Assembly: GCA_964034945.1 (NCBI GenBank)
Contig: OZ035960.1
Location: forward strand, 109,430,324-109,494,323
Length of the DNA: 64,000 nt
Origin: Chrysopilus asiliformis
Taxonomy: Eukaryota > Arthropoda > Insecta > Diptera > Rhagionidae
Direction: 5' to 3'
In this document: piece after piece, positions 1-13,063 of the stretch
Position numbering within the stretch: the stretch's first letter is position 1
Layout of the letters: each line of letters opens with the position of its first letter
Made by a program: the position numbers and the translations under genes
Notes under the pieces: model-generated
Database searches by the model: none
What the model was told of the DNA's origin: nothing
What the model saw: only the letters and a program-made list of their open reading frames with translations

Positions 1-22
1 AAAAAATGTATTTTTTCTGTAA

Positions 23-258
23 GGCACTAGGCACATCTAATGCGAATTCGCACCGCATTGCGAAAAAGTTCAAATTTACCACGCGATCTTATAACGTATG
101 TCATCTACATGAGCTCTAATTTTGTATTACATAACAATGCGGTCTTCGCAAAAATGCGGTCTCTGCAAGATTAGAGCTCATGTAGATGACATACGATATA
201 AGATCGTTTCAGCTTTTTCGCTATGCGGTGCGAATTCGCATTCGGTGTGCCAAGTGCC
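23..258. mobile_element. Harbinger-like MITE with long terminal inverted repeats
   Basis: The outer 100 or so bases at each end are near-perfect inverted copies; the left end reads GGCACTAGGCACATCTAATG and the right end is its complement with few mismatches. The element is flanked by TAA at 20-22 and 259-261. A 3-bp TWA target duplication with a GG-starting terminus is typical of PIF/Harbinger elements. No coding capacity. It lies just beyond the last visible kra exon. Confidence 0.8.
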
Positions 259-400
259 TAAGGGACTGTCCATAAAAAATACGTCACACTAATTATAGGC
301 TTGCGTTAAGGGTGGCAGGCATCCTCCTCCCTCAAAAAAGTGTGACGTATTTTATTGATAACCCCTAACTGCTTAAAGAAAGCTAGAGATTAAAACCTAC

Positions 401-3400
401 TTCTATAAAAGAGGAGTATTATTTTCTGGAAAGCTTTCATGAAGTTCATATTCTCGTAGCAGAATTCCTGTACTTTTAGAATCAATGATGATTCAGAACG
501 ATCTGTGGTTGTAAACGCTTGGAAAAGCTGTGTATAACCCTTCAAATGTTTAACGGCCTGATCAGTTACGAGTTCTTCTTTTTTATTCCATTCAGCGAGG
601 GACATAATAGTTGTCCATATCTGAAAATGTAAAAAAAAATTGTGTTAGCAATGATAAATTTAACTAAGGATTAAAATTTCTGTAATGGTACTAGATCTCA
701 ATTGGAAACGGGGCCTCCTCAATTGAGGTTTCTAAGAATTATTATCAGACATTTGTTCTTTCTGACAAAAATTGAAAATTCGGAATGAACGAATTTCAGT
801 ACTGAATGCATCCGGAGGTATAAGCGATTTAACACTTTGATTGCCATGGGAAACATTAAAAAAAAACCGATCAGACAAAAATTGTAACGCAGTAGCGGTT
901 TTTCTAAATGACGCCTTCTATAACGCGATCGGCCTCCTATAACGCGATTCTTCTACATACGAGTTTCACATTTCTTGTATTTCTATCACAATGCAATATT
1001 TATACTACGTGCTTCTGCGATGCCGGAAAACTTCCGCTACTCTTGTCTTTGGTTTTAGTGAAATTGTGTTTAAAAGAATCGCGTGTTTAAAAGAATTTTT
1101 ATATAACTTTCTAATTCCAATCTGTTCTTGATTAAAACGGACTTTTGGAATTTTTACGTGTCACTCGAATTCGTATATTTGTGGTGATTTAATATAAGTG
1201 TTAACAAACAACATTCAATGCTTACAATATTAATGATTTCATGTTCCGGAATGTTTGTTTTTTGAGCCAATTCCTTGATGTCAGCAATTATTTCCTTGTG
1301 AGATTTGTTGTCGCTTATGTCATCTAATAAGGCCTGAAAATTAAAAAGAAATCACGTTAATATTTTCCATTCTGTTAAAGCTAATCATGAAAAAACTTTT
1401 ATGGTGCTAAATGTTAAAGTTTTCATTGGCACTGAAATCTACTGATTTTTTTTTTAAAGATAGCAATGCAAGCAAAAACTTTTTTTTTATCTGGCATCAT
1501 GTACAACCCAAAAAGGCCTATTTGTAAGGTCAATAAGTTCTCAAAACGATGCGATTTTTATTGGGCTAATTTAATAAAATCACGGAAATGCTTTTACTAG
1601 CAATTCCGCACATTTTAGTACAAAATTTCGTGTAAATATTGTACTAAAACTCTAGTTGAATGCATTTTCTAGTTTTTTTCCACTCAGTTTTGGATTCTTT
1701 CTTTTTATAGCTCTCGTTAAGTGAAGATTTTTTGTTTCTATCCATAACTAAAATCCCGAATTTCTCTTCGTTGAGTTTCAAGGCGGTTTTTTACGGATTT
1801 TTCTCCGTGTTTTCCCGAAATTTTTACGGTTTTCGCGGATTTTTCGTTTTTTTTTTAATGATTTTGAACGTAAAAGTATCGGCTGAGGCTTTCATCTATC
1901 ATCTTATTAAAATTATTAAACAAACTGAACCAATTTTGACTCAACTTTACCCTTATTTTGACAGGATCAAAGATTTTGCCATAACTCCCCTTCCCTCTTA
2001 CCCCCTTCCATGATATTTTTTGGTCGAATAAACGGATTTTGGTTGCAACCATAATTGTCATAAGTTTTTAAATAAATTTTCCCATCACTAGAATCTATCG
2101 CACTCTTATACCTTCAGTTATAAGCAGTGTTCAAAACTTTATTTTGTTATTTCGTTCTTTTCGCTCTGAACGGCAAGAGCGTTTGCTGCGATTTCCAACT
2201 CTCGTTCTCGAGAACGAAAATGATTTTCAAACGCAATCGTTCTGTAAAGAGAGAAATTTTCAGCTCCGCGGTACTGTTCCTAGGAGTGGGAACGATCGAT
2301 GCACATTTTTCGTTCTCGCTCCCAAGTTAAGAACGAAATGATTTCTATTTAAGTTTTCGTTCCTTGTTCAAACCGGTTTGTGGGTCTCGCATAAAAATGA
2401 ATGAAAGCCTCGAGCGATGGCTTTTTGGTATGATGCACACACACATATAAGTATGTATTTTACTAATGAGAGAACGATATTTCGCTCCCAGCATTAACGT
2501 TCTGTTCTCAAAGAACGTAAAAACAAAATGTAAAGATCTAAGAGCAAGAACGTAAAAACCATAATTTCGTTCTCGTTCTTGGGAGCGTTTTACTGAAATG
2601 CCGAATTTCGTTCTCTAGAGAGTGATTTCTATTTTCCATTGATTTCAATCCCTCCTTGGGAGCAGAACGAAAGACTACAAATGGGACCGTTTTGAACACT
2701 GGTTATAAGACGTTTAAAAAGTCAGACTTGAGTCCGAAGGACGAGAATGAAGCGCGTAGGCCAAAGGCTGACGGTTTTGGCCCGCTATTAATGTCTAATT
2801 TGAAAATTGGGCAAATTTTATTGTCTCCAAATTTATTTAGATTTTTTTTCGAATTTTTGTATAGATAGGTATACTAAGCGCGCGACCTGTTATGACCCCC
2901 TAGTAGTTTGCATAAATATCTTCGTCTTCTTACCGATTTTGATATAATTTTGTATGAAAAAACTTTGAAACTGTCGTTTTGCGACAAATAAAAATCCCAA
3001 AAATTACCACCAAATCACAAAACCTTCAATTTATATTCACATTGCATTAAAATTTTCCCCATTTTTTGCTTGTCATTTCAATTTGCTTGTGGCATTTTAA
3101 ATTTGCGGGCGAATCGCCTTAATGAAGTAGAAACCATTTAAAAATTTTAAAGCAGTTTATCCAGAGTATATTTTTAGCACAATATTTAACTAGAGATAAA
3201 ATTTTCGTAGTGAATTGATCCGGAAATATAATTTTAGTACTGAATTCATCAGGAAATATGATTTTCTAGTACAGGAAAAAATGACAAAAATTCTGCACAT
3301 CATAATCTTCTCTCTATCGTGCCAGGGTCTTTTCATATTAATCCATCTCTTTTTTTTGTCCGGATGAACGATGACGGATGTATGGAGATCAGCCTTTAAA

Positions 3401-6400
3401 ATGGATAACGCTTCCCTATAATTTTAGCACCAAACTTCATTTTACAATTTTTAATTCAAAATACCGTCGACAAAAATTGTGTTAATTTTACCTGTTGAAG
3501 CTCTCGTTTAGCTTCTTGGCTAGCCTGAGCCTTATGCAATTTCACTATCTCTGCGAGTCCCTTTTCAAGGAAAACTGATTTCAAATACTCTTCAGTTCTC
3601 TTGTTTGGAGGAAAGAATTCCATCAATCTGTAAAGAAAATAATAATTTCGGTGGTTAAATTGGTATATTTTTAAATAATCTAGAGTTGTATTGGACACAG
3701 CCATGCAGTATTTGATTCATGGGACACAGCTTAGTCTTATTATTGTGATAAAGAGTTGACACTAATAGTAGTGAGTAAATAAACTGAAATTCAAATAATT
3801 TCGATTTATGAAATAATTACGTAAATCGAATAATTCTTATTGCGATTGTCGTGTCATTTTCGCTAAGAGTCGGTTTATGTGTTGTTGTTAGTGCTTTTCT
3901 ACCAATAAAAACACGTAAAACGACTGTTGACGAAAACGACACAAAAATCGCAATACGGATTATTAAGAATGATTTCACAACACAATGTAACAACAAAATA
4001 TGACTGCTTGAATATTAGTTCAACACTTTTATGTAACAAGATGTGCTAAGACATGTGGAAAGTTTTTTTTTTCCCAAAAAAAGAAATATGTAAGAAAGTT
4101 TATAACAACCCAAACAAAATCAATCCATTTGGAAATTTCTATAAACAATCTTGAGATTTTTGCTATTGGAGAATCGATTAAAGAAATCAATAAATAAAAT
4201 AAAAATTGACGTCATCCTGAGAATTCTCCGATTAGCAAAGTTTTTTGCTAAAACGATAAATTCATATACAGTGGAAACCAATTATAACGACATTGAAGAT
4301 ATTTCCTTATAAACAATTTTCACTGTACATATTTTAATGTTTCAAGAATTTATTTCTACTTACTTGCTTTCCAGTCCGCCTTTCTTCAGGGCCTGTACAA
4401 GCGATGAGAGGCCTTTTTCTTGTTTGAATGTAACGCATAACTCGACCAAAAACTCCAGGGCAATGCCGTCTTTAATTAAATGTTCATTGTTCAACACCAA
4501 AAGAACGGACGGTGGTACAGATCCATTTCCTATTGAAATGAAATAAAAATTTGTAATATTATTCAGAATTTACTGATTTAATATTTGCTGGTGATCAAAA
4601 AAAAAATCTGTTGCAGGTTTTAATGTCTCCAAAATCACGGTTAATAAAACTTTGAAGTCAGTACACCGGCTAGATTTATTTACCAGCAAATGTCTAAAGT
4701 GCGTCAACATTTGAGCTCAACGCAATTGAAATCTAAGAAATACTGGATAAAAATCACTTCAAAATAATTTAGAAATTTATGCTGCGTTTACACGAATGAC
4801 AAATTTGTCATTTTTTGTCATAAATTGCCATCATCGTGTAAATAGTATCATTTTTGTCATTATGTTTGTCAGAAAAATGACAATCTTTCATAAAAGAATG
4901 TACTTGTCCATTATTTTATGACAGATTGTCATTATCTGTCATTAGTGTAAACCCAGCATAAGACCCGTTCGGTCATGTGGGAAGAAATCTAAGTGCAGGT
5001 GCGCACTGCGATGTTGAGCATGTGGAATATTGCAGAATGGGCAATTTGAGTTTTTTAATCACGAAAAAAACAGTATGGGAGCCGATATCGATATCTACTT
5101 CTACTTATACTGGCTTTTCCGTGTTCCAAAAACTGAAAAGACAATTTTAACACCATTCCTTATGCTAACCATCACAGTGCGCGTTTGCTCTCAAATTTGT
5201 TACGGCCTTGAGAGAGAATAGGCGATAAATTGATGGTGGCATTAAATCCAATGCAAAATATCGATAAGATGTGACGATCCACGAAGGAAAGTTCGAAAAA
5301 GTTTAAAATTTTCATGTCGCATTTATGGGACAGCTTAAAAATAAAAAAGGCAAATATAGTTTTTTTAATTTAATTTTTCCAACATTTTTTTTTGTAATAA
5401 TGTTAAAGTTTTCATTGGCATTAATATCTACTGGATTTTCTAAAGATAGAAATGCAAGCAAAAACTTTTTTTTTTATCTGGCATCATGTACAACCCAAAA
5501 AGGCCTATTTGTAAGGTCAATAAGTTCTCAAAACGATGCGATTTTTATATAATATTTGTTAATAGGGCTTGTAAGAGTTCTTTGTGGCAAAGGAAATTTA
5601 TTAGAAATCCTATTTTCCAGGAAGGCTTTCAAAAGCTTTAGGAGAAAGCTTTTCCAAAGCTTCAGGAGAAAGTTTTTCCCAAGCTCTACGAGAAAGCTGT
5701 GCCAAAGCTTTAAAAAAAAGCGTCCTGTAAAAAATTAGGCATTTCAATGTCAAATTGGCAAAAAAAATACCGACAGATTAAATTCTGTAATACTAAGTTC
5801 AGACCGACACAAAATCACGTAATTTTGAAGATTTTCGTAATTTTGAACGAAATCTTGCTCGAAATCACGAGATTTCCAGTACATTAACCTGTTTTCAAAA
5901 TCACTAAAAGTATGCAATTTCCACAAAATTACGAACGAAATCAAGCAAAAACAATGAATTCAACCCTGCATCACTCATTCAGCTCTCTTGAGTACATCAG
6001 TTCATTTGTGATGCATTGGAAAAATGGAAATATAAGAAAAAGAAGCCGTGTTCCGCACGCGAAAAGGATATATTAGTAAACAACCTACGCGGGGGAAAAA
6101 AATTGACTTGTTTTTGATGTGATTAGATATGAAATGGAAAATAATTGTTTATTTTCATTACAGATAATTTCCATTGTCGTCTAAAGTGTCTAATTCTGTT
6201 TGCACATATTTGATCGATGTTTGGAATTGTATTATTCATCATATTACTAAAATTCATAGCAATCCTACACTAAAATTCATAGCAATCCTGTAGTTGAAAT
6301 GTCAAATCTAACCTCTGTGTGAACACTTTGGTTTAAGATCTAAATCATTTCGCAAAATTACGTGATTTTGCGTCAGTCTGACTTAGTATTAGACTTCTGT

Positions 6401-9400
6401 AAACAAAAAAAAAAGTGGCTTTGGCTCAGCCCCTTTTTTTGTGAAATTCTATAATAGCTTGTTTATTCTTTTAACACTCTAACTGCCACGACAGTTTTAA
6501 GCCTTTTTCGACTATTTAGTTGTCAGTCAAAAAAGATGCACTAAGAGAAAAAAAAATTGAAACAAAATTATACCTAAATGTTATTTTAATACCATAAAAT
6601 GTGTGCAACTACAAAAAATCGTTGCGGTTGCAGCGAATATTTTAATAATTTTCATTGTTTCACTGTACACAACAGTTAGGTGTCAGGTCTTTTTTTACTG
6701 ACGCGGCAGTTAGTGTTAAGGCTTGTAAAAAATTATTTGGATCTTCTTTTCAAAAATCACTTGTTCCACTAATATTTATTATAAAAATTCCTCCTTACCG
6801 ATCCATAGTGCAGTCATGCGTGCAAGTTTGATCCTTTCACTAGGAGTAAAACCCTTAATAAACACCAAGACTTTTTTCATTTCTTCTTCAAACATCTTCT
6901 CCAAGTACTTATATCTGCGCATAAGCTTGATGAATACCTTTACAAAAAAAAGTAATAAAAATAACCATTAAATATGTTAAAACGTTTTTTTTTGGGAAAT
7001 AAAATAAACATTGAAAATTGTGGCAAATAATGAAATTCAAAATTCCACAGAGGAAAGCCGAACAAGTAATATTTGCTAAATAACGTTTCTTTCGCACACT
7101 TTCGACACCAATTTAAGTAATTATTTATCTCCTTATACTGGTTCTAATAAGGTGCAGGGATGAGTGATTGTTAAGCTTTAACTATGGATGTGATTTATGT
7201 ATAAAACTTTCATGGACATACTCCTATACCTTATTTTGAGAAATAATAATCAAGCTTCAAAATAACATTACTGAGGCATGTTTATAGGTATAAAATAAAG
7301 GGAAGTTCACCTGAGTGGTTAGGGAAGAAGCTTTCGATTCTTATAAATCGAAATAAGCGAGAAATCGAAAAAAAGTAGAACCCACGTCCACAGCTAAAGG
7401 TTAATAAAACAATCTTTAAGGTAAAAATAATAGGCCGCGTAAACAAAGTAAACCGCGTAAGTTTACCACTTCGTAAATCGTTTAAAATTCTTTTCTAGAT
7501 TTTTTTTAATATTACCCAGTGTAGAAATATTTTACAAATAAATCGGATTTATAGAAAATTTCAATTTTTTAAAGAAAAGTAAAAAAAATATAAAAAAAAA
7601 ACATTTGATAGGAAATTGAATTAAACTTACTTGCTCCTGACTGTGCATTGACTCCATATCCTCGGGAGCTGCAAAAATACAGCTGTCTGTACGAGGTTTC
7701 TCTCCATCTTGAGAGATTGAACCACCAGGAACTGAAAACAAAAAAGAAAAATATTATATTTTACAGACAATCAATTTGAAAAGTGTGGAAAATTGTAAGT
7801 GATTCAAACTGGCTAAACTCGTGTTAGATTTTATGCATTGTGTGTGGAAGAATTAATTGTGGCAACATTTTCCAATTCTTTATTAATTGATCACATCGTT
7901 TCCTCCTCCATTTTGTGTTAGTAGACACAATAAATTCCTCAATCAATTATTTAATTATTAAAAAGTTCTCTAATTGACTTTAAAATAATTTATCACTTTT
8001 CGTATGACCAACAGTACGTTTTTCGATAACACCGGCCGAGAAAAATACAATTTTTTTTTGCTTCCAGGGATATTGGAATCCTTTTTAGGTAATTTGATGT
8101 CGCTGAATCCTAATTTGGCAGTATAGAACAAATGATCACTACCCGTCCCCTCTCCCTTCCTCCCTCGGCACTACAACCGGTTTCCGGTCTTGGCCTGCCG
8201 CAATGTCTCTCGCCAGAGGACGCGGTCACGTGCCGATGTCCTCCAGTTTTGCCCCGTCCGCTCCTATCTTTGTCTGATCGTCATGTCAACAAAAGAAGTG
8301 TAGCCGTTGTTCTGAGGAGGCCAACTTTTCGAGGTAGTTTAGCTGGTTTAGCTATAGTTTTTGAGATATGAGCATTCATAGTACTTGTTTTTGGCATTTT
8401 TGGCTAACTTTCAATATTTTCCAAATACTAGAGCTGAACCAGCCAAACCACTGTCAGATTCAGCGAACCAAATTATATAAAACTTTAATATAAAAAACTT
8501 TAATATCGAGTGCATTTAAACGCCTGCGTAATCCCTCGAACACAATTATTATCAAATGAGGGGCTGGATTCCTTAACTGTCGAAATTTCGATTGCAACAA
8601 AAAGTTCTTCTCGTATACATATAAAGAAAATTCTACTAATATCAAAGATTAGGTAAATAAAGATAAGAAACATAGAACAAATTTTGGGGGCCCGAAAAAA
8701 TCCGCCAGTGGAAATGGAATCTTTATTATGCCTTGCAAAACGGTTATTTTCCCAAATATTTTTACGCGTGTCAAAAAATCAATAAAAAAAATATTTAAAT
8801 TGCATGAGCTACTTGAATAAGATTCAAACTCTACAGCATTTTTCATACATTTTAAAAGTTATATGAAAAGATCTGTCGTTGCTTATTTTTAGTTATCTAA
8901 TCTTTGCTAATGTGGTTGAAAAACTAAGTACGCTATGTTGTTAATTACGACAGCTAGGCGTTAATTGCGAGTTTGCTAACCGGGCCACCTACACTTTCGA
9001 TTTTTTTATCCCAATGTTTGACCAATTGGAGCCCGAGTTAATTGTGACAAAAAAACCAGAGGTAAATTCTATAAAAGATTCTAATGTTGAAATTTCATGA
9101 AATTTTTTTAACATTTCTCAATTCAAGATATCGGAATCTAAATTTACTCGACAAGAAATCACAAAAATATCTAATTTTTACTAACAATACGATTGTAAAG
9201 GCGTTGGAAGAAGTTTTTCGCTATATTTAAAGCAGCGTTTATATTTGACACTTTATTCCGTGAATGTTATTCTACTACACTAAATTGAGGTGTCACAACC
9301 GTTTACACAATGACACAAAATCCCGAACTTTATTCCTGAAAGACGGCCGAACTCGAATTTTTTCACATGAAACCGCCGCAACAAATACAAGTTTTGACAA

Positions 9401-11124
9401 CTTTTGCTAATGCGGCGGTCACAAACATTTCCACTTATCAGACTTTTGACAGCTCAAGAACCATGTGACAGCGTCACGTGATCCCTAGTAGCGCTGGCAA
9501 GGTAGAACGGTCTCTACTTCAATAGCGCTGCTAAAATCATCACGCTGCTGCTGGTAGTAGCAACGCACTAGGGTTCACACGGACACGGTGCTGCTGAAAC
9601 GGCTGCTAACAGCCAAACAGCCACTAGCGCTGGCAAAACAGCGTCGTGTGACTGCCGCATAAGTGAATTTATTCGGCAACAGATAAATAAAATGCGCAGA
9701 ATAAATTGTGAATAAAAGTCGTGGTGAAATCAAGAAAAATCGCAAGTGTAAACGGGGCCTAAGAGTTTTGCTTTTCGCCTGTTTTTTTTTTTTTTGATTG
9801 TCCAATTTCGTGTTTTGCATGCATTGCAATAGCTGTGACGAGTTGTTTTCATTTCACAGTGATGTAAGATTTTCTGCCCAGTTGTCAAAAAAAAACCTCA
9901 TTCCGGTGAGATATTTCTTGGAATAAAAAATTGTCTCCCATTTACGACATCGATCTGTCGAATCTTTTGTGGTGCTACGATTTCAAAAATATTAGGAAAT
10001 AGCTTTTTGTTGTAGTCGAAATTTCGATAGTTGGGGAATCTGGCCCAAGGACTGTCTAAATACGTCACGCTAGGCTTGTTGGCTACCACCCCTTCTCCCC
10101 CTCGACAAGTTTTTTTGCGAATTTTTGTGAGAAGTTTAGTGCCACCGTAACATTATCGCATATTTTATTTTACCTCCGTAAAAGAGTGATGTAATTTATT
10201 GGCAGCACCTTTTCTAAGAAATTTCGAATTTCGTGAAATCTCAAGTGTAACTTTATTTCAAAAGATAACAAAAGTATCACAACTAATCGCAATCAACTGT
10301 TAAAAAAAATGTTTGATTTATGTTTCTTAAAACACGAGCCAAACGTAACTACTAACTTTATCTAAACGCGTAATTAGATTACAAATTTTACCAACTCTTA
10401 TCGAAAAAATACCAATAATAAAAAGAATTATATAAATTGTCTTACCCAGAAGTCCACCGGCAATTAAAATATCAAAAAGAACTTCACCGTATCGTCGATA
10501 GTCTAATTTATTACCAGCGTTATCTAAATATTTAGAGATTTGATCCAAGTCGCCTTCGGTTTTATCGAGACCTGCAATGACCGCGTCACGGAATCCCGTG
10601 GGGTCGTATTTCTCTCTCTCATCTGAAAAAGAAAATATAAAAATAAACATTATTTTGTTGTTATTAAAATTAATCTTACAAAGTATAGACTTGTGAAAAT
10701 TTTCAATAAATCAGACCTTGACCTTAAAGTTTTCTTATCTCTTTGACTATTCGCAAAAAAAAAAAAAAAAAAAAACCAAAAAAACAGTGGAAGGAAAACG
10801 ACTAAACAAATCAATATAAAATAAAATTGATGTGATCGAGATTATTTTTAGATGTGAAAAACATTTCGTGTGTAAACATTTTCTCCTTGTTAAGCAGAAG
10901 AGTGGCCCGTGTCACATTTAGTGCAAGTGACCTCTAAATAACTTTTCTCAAGCACGATAAAATATCGATGTTTATTCATTTTTGTTCGAGTGTCGATTTT
11001 CTTTCACTTCGAAGAAAATAAACTAAAATAACACAAGAAAAAAATCTATAAAAATTGATTTACCTCTTTTTCTGGTCTTGATGCGCTGACCTGATAGTAC
11101 TGGTCTTTCGATTTTTTGACTCAT
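401..11124 (-). CDS. kra: eIF5-mimic protein (krasavietz / BZW1-2), 3' end beyond window
   Basis: Eight coding exons, joined in frame: 11064-11124, 10446-10622, 7631-7731, 6799-6937, 4364-4529, 3492-3627, 1226-1333 and 401-620. All junctions are GT-AG and phases agree throughout, giving 369 codons. The start is chosen because the protein opens with [20 protein letters not shown], the conserved BZW N-terminus. Further family landmarks follow in order: the YDPTGFRD / [14 protein letters not shown] segment, [19 protein letters not shown], and the W2 (eIF5C) domain with [23 protein letters not shown] and LFYR. The known proteins have about 420 residues, so roughly 50 C-terminal residues (the acidic W2 end) lie left of position 1. 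The family binds eIF2 and eIF3 and dampens start-codon selection by competing with eIF5; it acts in the cytoplasm. An acceptor at 11135/11136 (CAG) just upstream of the ATG implies a separate 5' UTR exon further right. Introns are long and full of MITEs. Confidence 0.95.
1410..1560 (+). repeat. 151-bp dispersed repeat, copy 1 (kra intron)
   Basis: This segment is nearly identical to 5399-5549, beginning AATGTTAAAGTTTTCATTGG and containing an identical run from the poly-T to AACGATGCGATTTTTAT. Both copies are in introns of kra in the same orientation. No inverted ends or target duplication are evident, so the class is unknown. Confidence 0.75.
2125..2701. mobile_element. hAT-like MITE (577 bp)
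   Basis: Termini are CAGTGTTCAAAAC and its exact complement GTTTTGAACACTG. The element is flanked by a perfect 8-bp duplication GTTATAAG (2117-2124 and 2702-2709), the hAT hallmark. Its interior is rich in CGTTCT/AGAACG words and has no transposase. It sits in a kra intron. Confidence 0.9.
3819..3975. mobile_element. Divergent member of the palindromic loop-MITE family
   Basis: Imperfect inverted arms (TTATTGCGATTGTCGTGTCA against TGACACAAAAATCGCAATA-type sequence near 3920-3955) surround a centre containing GTTGTTGTTAGTGCTTTT and TACCAA. The centre matches the loop of the elements at 42822, 63814 and (inverted) 26802, while the arms do not. Boundaries are approximate and no target duplication is clear. 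Confidence 0.55.
4780..4958. mobile_element. Short MITE with TA target duplication (179 bp)
   Basis: The ends are TGCTGCGTTTACAC and GTGTAAACCCAGCA, complementary apart from one base, flanked by TA on both sides. The interior is built of ATGACA/TGTCAT words that make most of it self-complementary. TA duplication suggests a Tc1/mariner-mobilised element. It lies in a kra intron. Confidence 0.7.
5399..5549 (+). repeat. 151-bp dispersed repeat, copy 2 (kra intron)
   Basis: Direct-orientation partner of 1410-1560, with only a few substitutions and a small indel. See that entry for its content. Confidence 0.75.
5620..5730 (+). repeat. Imperfect tandem repeat around AGAAAGCTTTTCCAAAGCTT
   Basis: About three and a half imperfect units of roughly 33 bp, each a GGAGAAAGCTTTTCCAAAGC-like phrase that is itself partly palindromic. 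Located in a kra intron directly after the 5399-5549 repeat. Confidence 0.6.
5790..6389. mobile_element. Non-autonomous TIR element, TA-flanked (600 bp)
   Basis: Roughly 40-bp inverted ends: left ATACTAAGTTCAGACCGACA followed by CAAAATCACGTAATTTT, right the complement with a few mismatches. TA occurs immediately outside each end (5788-5789, 6390-6391), as expected of Tc1/mariner-type insertion. No transposase is visible inside. Confidence 0.7.
6475..6715. mobile_element. piggyBac-like MITE in TTAA
   Basis: The element is bounded by TTAA (6471-6474 and 6716-6719). Its ends are CACTCTAACTGCCACGACAG and CTGACGCGGCAGTTAGTG, inverted with small differences. A TTAA target duplication with a CAC-starting terminus is characteristic of piggyBac-mobilised elements. 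The 241-bp length is too short for a transposase. Confidence 0.8.
9246..9762 (+). repeat. Dispersed repeat, copy with internal insertion
   Basis: The outer parts align with 48961-49235: both begin TGACACTTTATT, share CAAATCCCGAA-like and CTTGAAAGACG-like phrases, and finish with AATCGCAAGTGTA followed by CGG-GCCT. This copy carries about 230 extra bases (near 9420-9650) rich in CAGC/GCTG words. Class unknown. Confidence 0.55.
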
Positions 11125-11946
11125 ACAATAAATTGCTGAAATTAAATGAAAGATGGAATATAAAAAATATAAACAGAGAATAAATAAATTGTATATTTTT
11201 AACATTGAAATTTTATTTATAGACAAAGAAGCAATCAACCTACAATATTCTCTCCGTGCGAACGTTAAGCTACGAAGTGACAAACGCTGCGCTGTCAAGA
11301 AACTCACAAGCAATGAAGCTAATCAAATTATTATTAAATATCAGTTAATTTAATTCGTAATAATTGAATAGGAAAAAAAATCACTTCTCGTGAGGGCAAA
11401 CAAGTCAAGTCGTATGACTAAATATGGATGGATTTATGATAACAGCAACAACAAAAAAAATATCAGTTGCACATCAACACAAAATTTTCCTCTGCAATAT
11501 TTAGTTTCAGAAAAAATATGTAAAAACTGATATTTTTTCAAAGATCTCGAGAACCGTTAAAGATACGTAAAAACCGTTAAAGGAAAAAAAATGCACAAAA
11601 TTGAATTTCCTTTGAATTTGGTTATATGCATTTTTGATAATAGCGCAGTTTCCAAGAATTTTTCAAAAAAAAAAAACTTAATACTTTTCAAATGTCTTGA
11701 GACCCGTTAGATGCACGTAAAAAAACCGGTAAAGCAAAAAAATGTGTTAAATTTTATTGCTTTTAAATTTTGTTATATTCATTTTCTTCAAAAAGCGCAT
11801 CGGTTTCGAGAAATGTTCAAAACAAAGATGGTTTGAGAAGTATTTTTTATAGTTATTGCTACTTTAATTTTCCTTAAAGTTGATAGAAAACTACGATTTC
11901 TGCAAAAGTCATTCGCAAAAAATTAACTCAACGCGTTCTCGAGTTA

Positions 11947-12286
11947 GGCTGGAAACACAATTGATGCAGCATGCTGCAGCGTTGTGCGTTCACGCTTCGC
12001 AATGCATGCAGCAGCATTGGTTGATGACACAATTGATGCAGCGCTGCAGTGCAGTGTCAAATGTCATTTGAGAACAGATTTAGGATTGCGCACACTTCAT
12101 CTTCAAAGAAAATGCCCATATGTGGATAACCATTATTGCAGCATGCAGCAACGTTTTAATTTTTCAAAACGTTGCGTCGATGCACACTCATGCATTGCTG
12201 CTGCAGTATCAATTGTGTCTGCAGCGATAAGAATATACACGTTTGATGCGTGCATCGACATTACTGCATCAATTGTGTTTCCAGCT
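11947..12286. mobile_element. Harbinger-like MITE, TTA-flanked (340 bp)
   Basis: The ends GGCTGGAAACACAATTGATG and CATCAATTGTGTTTCCAGCT are inverted copies differing only at the outermost base. TTA is duplicated at 11944-11946 and 12287-12289. The interior is rich in CAGC/GCTG and GCATGC words. The open frames that run through it have no recognisable product and I regard them as spurious. Confidence 0.8.
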
Positions 12287-12613
12287 TTATTTAAGATATG
12301 TACAACGGACAGACCGACAGACAAATGCAAGGGCATCCTCATAATTTTGCCTAAAACGGATTTCGTACTATCAGAACTTTTCTATCTACTCCCGTCGCTC
12401 TCCGTCATGAACCTATAGAAAAGTAAAAATCCGATGTGAACAACACACGACAATCTTATACTACATCTACGTCCCTGAAATTTACGTCAGTTGTGTTCTC
12501 GATCGCCACTCCTCCACACATTTTTCAGGTCAGACAAACCTAGAAGTTCACTGGTGGTATTTTCGCTTGCGTGGATAAATTTTATGTGTTCGACACTAGA
12601 GGCGCATGAGTAA

Positions 12614-12801
12614 AGCCGGCCATACATTATGAGACTTGTTCTAAAACCATGTTGTACAACTTGTCTTGGCGGAGGCAAAATCAACAGGGTTTTGATTTTT
12701 GTCGAACCTAAAATTTGGTACTACAACCGGCCCATACACGATCCAATATTGCCTACAACCGAACCAAGTTGTACAACAAGTCTCAGAATGTATGGCCGGC
12801 T
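12614..12801. mobile_element. Harbinger-like MITE, TAA-flanked (188 bp)
   Basis: The ends AGCCGGCCATACATTATGAG and its near-exact complement (CTCAGAATGTATGGCCGGCT) are flanked by TAA at 12611-12613 and 12802-12804. The inverted repeat continues through the GTTGTACAAC words. Confidence 0.85.
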
Positions 12802-12900
12802 TAAGAGGGTTATTTGTTTTCTCTCTCTCTTTCTCGGCACTACAATCGTTCCTCTCCTTGCCTTAATTTTGATAGTTTTTGTCCTGGTTAGGCAGACTTA

Positions 12901-13063
12901 CCCGGTCCTTACACGCGTCTGTAGAGCTGACACAGTCGCTGATACAGTCTCGTGTAAATGCACTGACTGCCAGTTCGCTAAATGTGTTTTAATTCGTTGT
13001 CAGTAATTTGACATTTGAAGTCTGTGCTACTGACAAACTTTACAGTCGCGTGTAAAGGCCGGG
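12901..13063. mobile_element. Short TIR element, TA-flanked (163 bp)
   Basis: Ends CCCGGTCCTTACACGCG and CGCGTGTAAAGGCCGGG are complementary except for one base, with TA immediately outside each. The interior has direct and inverted CTGACA/CAGTCG words. It lies about 100 bp from the MITE ending at 12801. Confidence 0.65.

Noticed and set aside
7305..7400. tRNA-like stretch (GAGTGGTTAGGGAAGAAGC ... TCGATTCTTATAAATCGA)
   Set aside because: The A-box resemblance is real but no acceptor stem, proper anticodon arm or B box could be paired; at most an old tRNA-derived SINE head.
8132..8371. Proline- and leucine-rich 79-residue frame
   Set aside because: Lies in a kra intron in locally GC-rich sequence; contains no recognisable domain.
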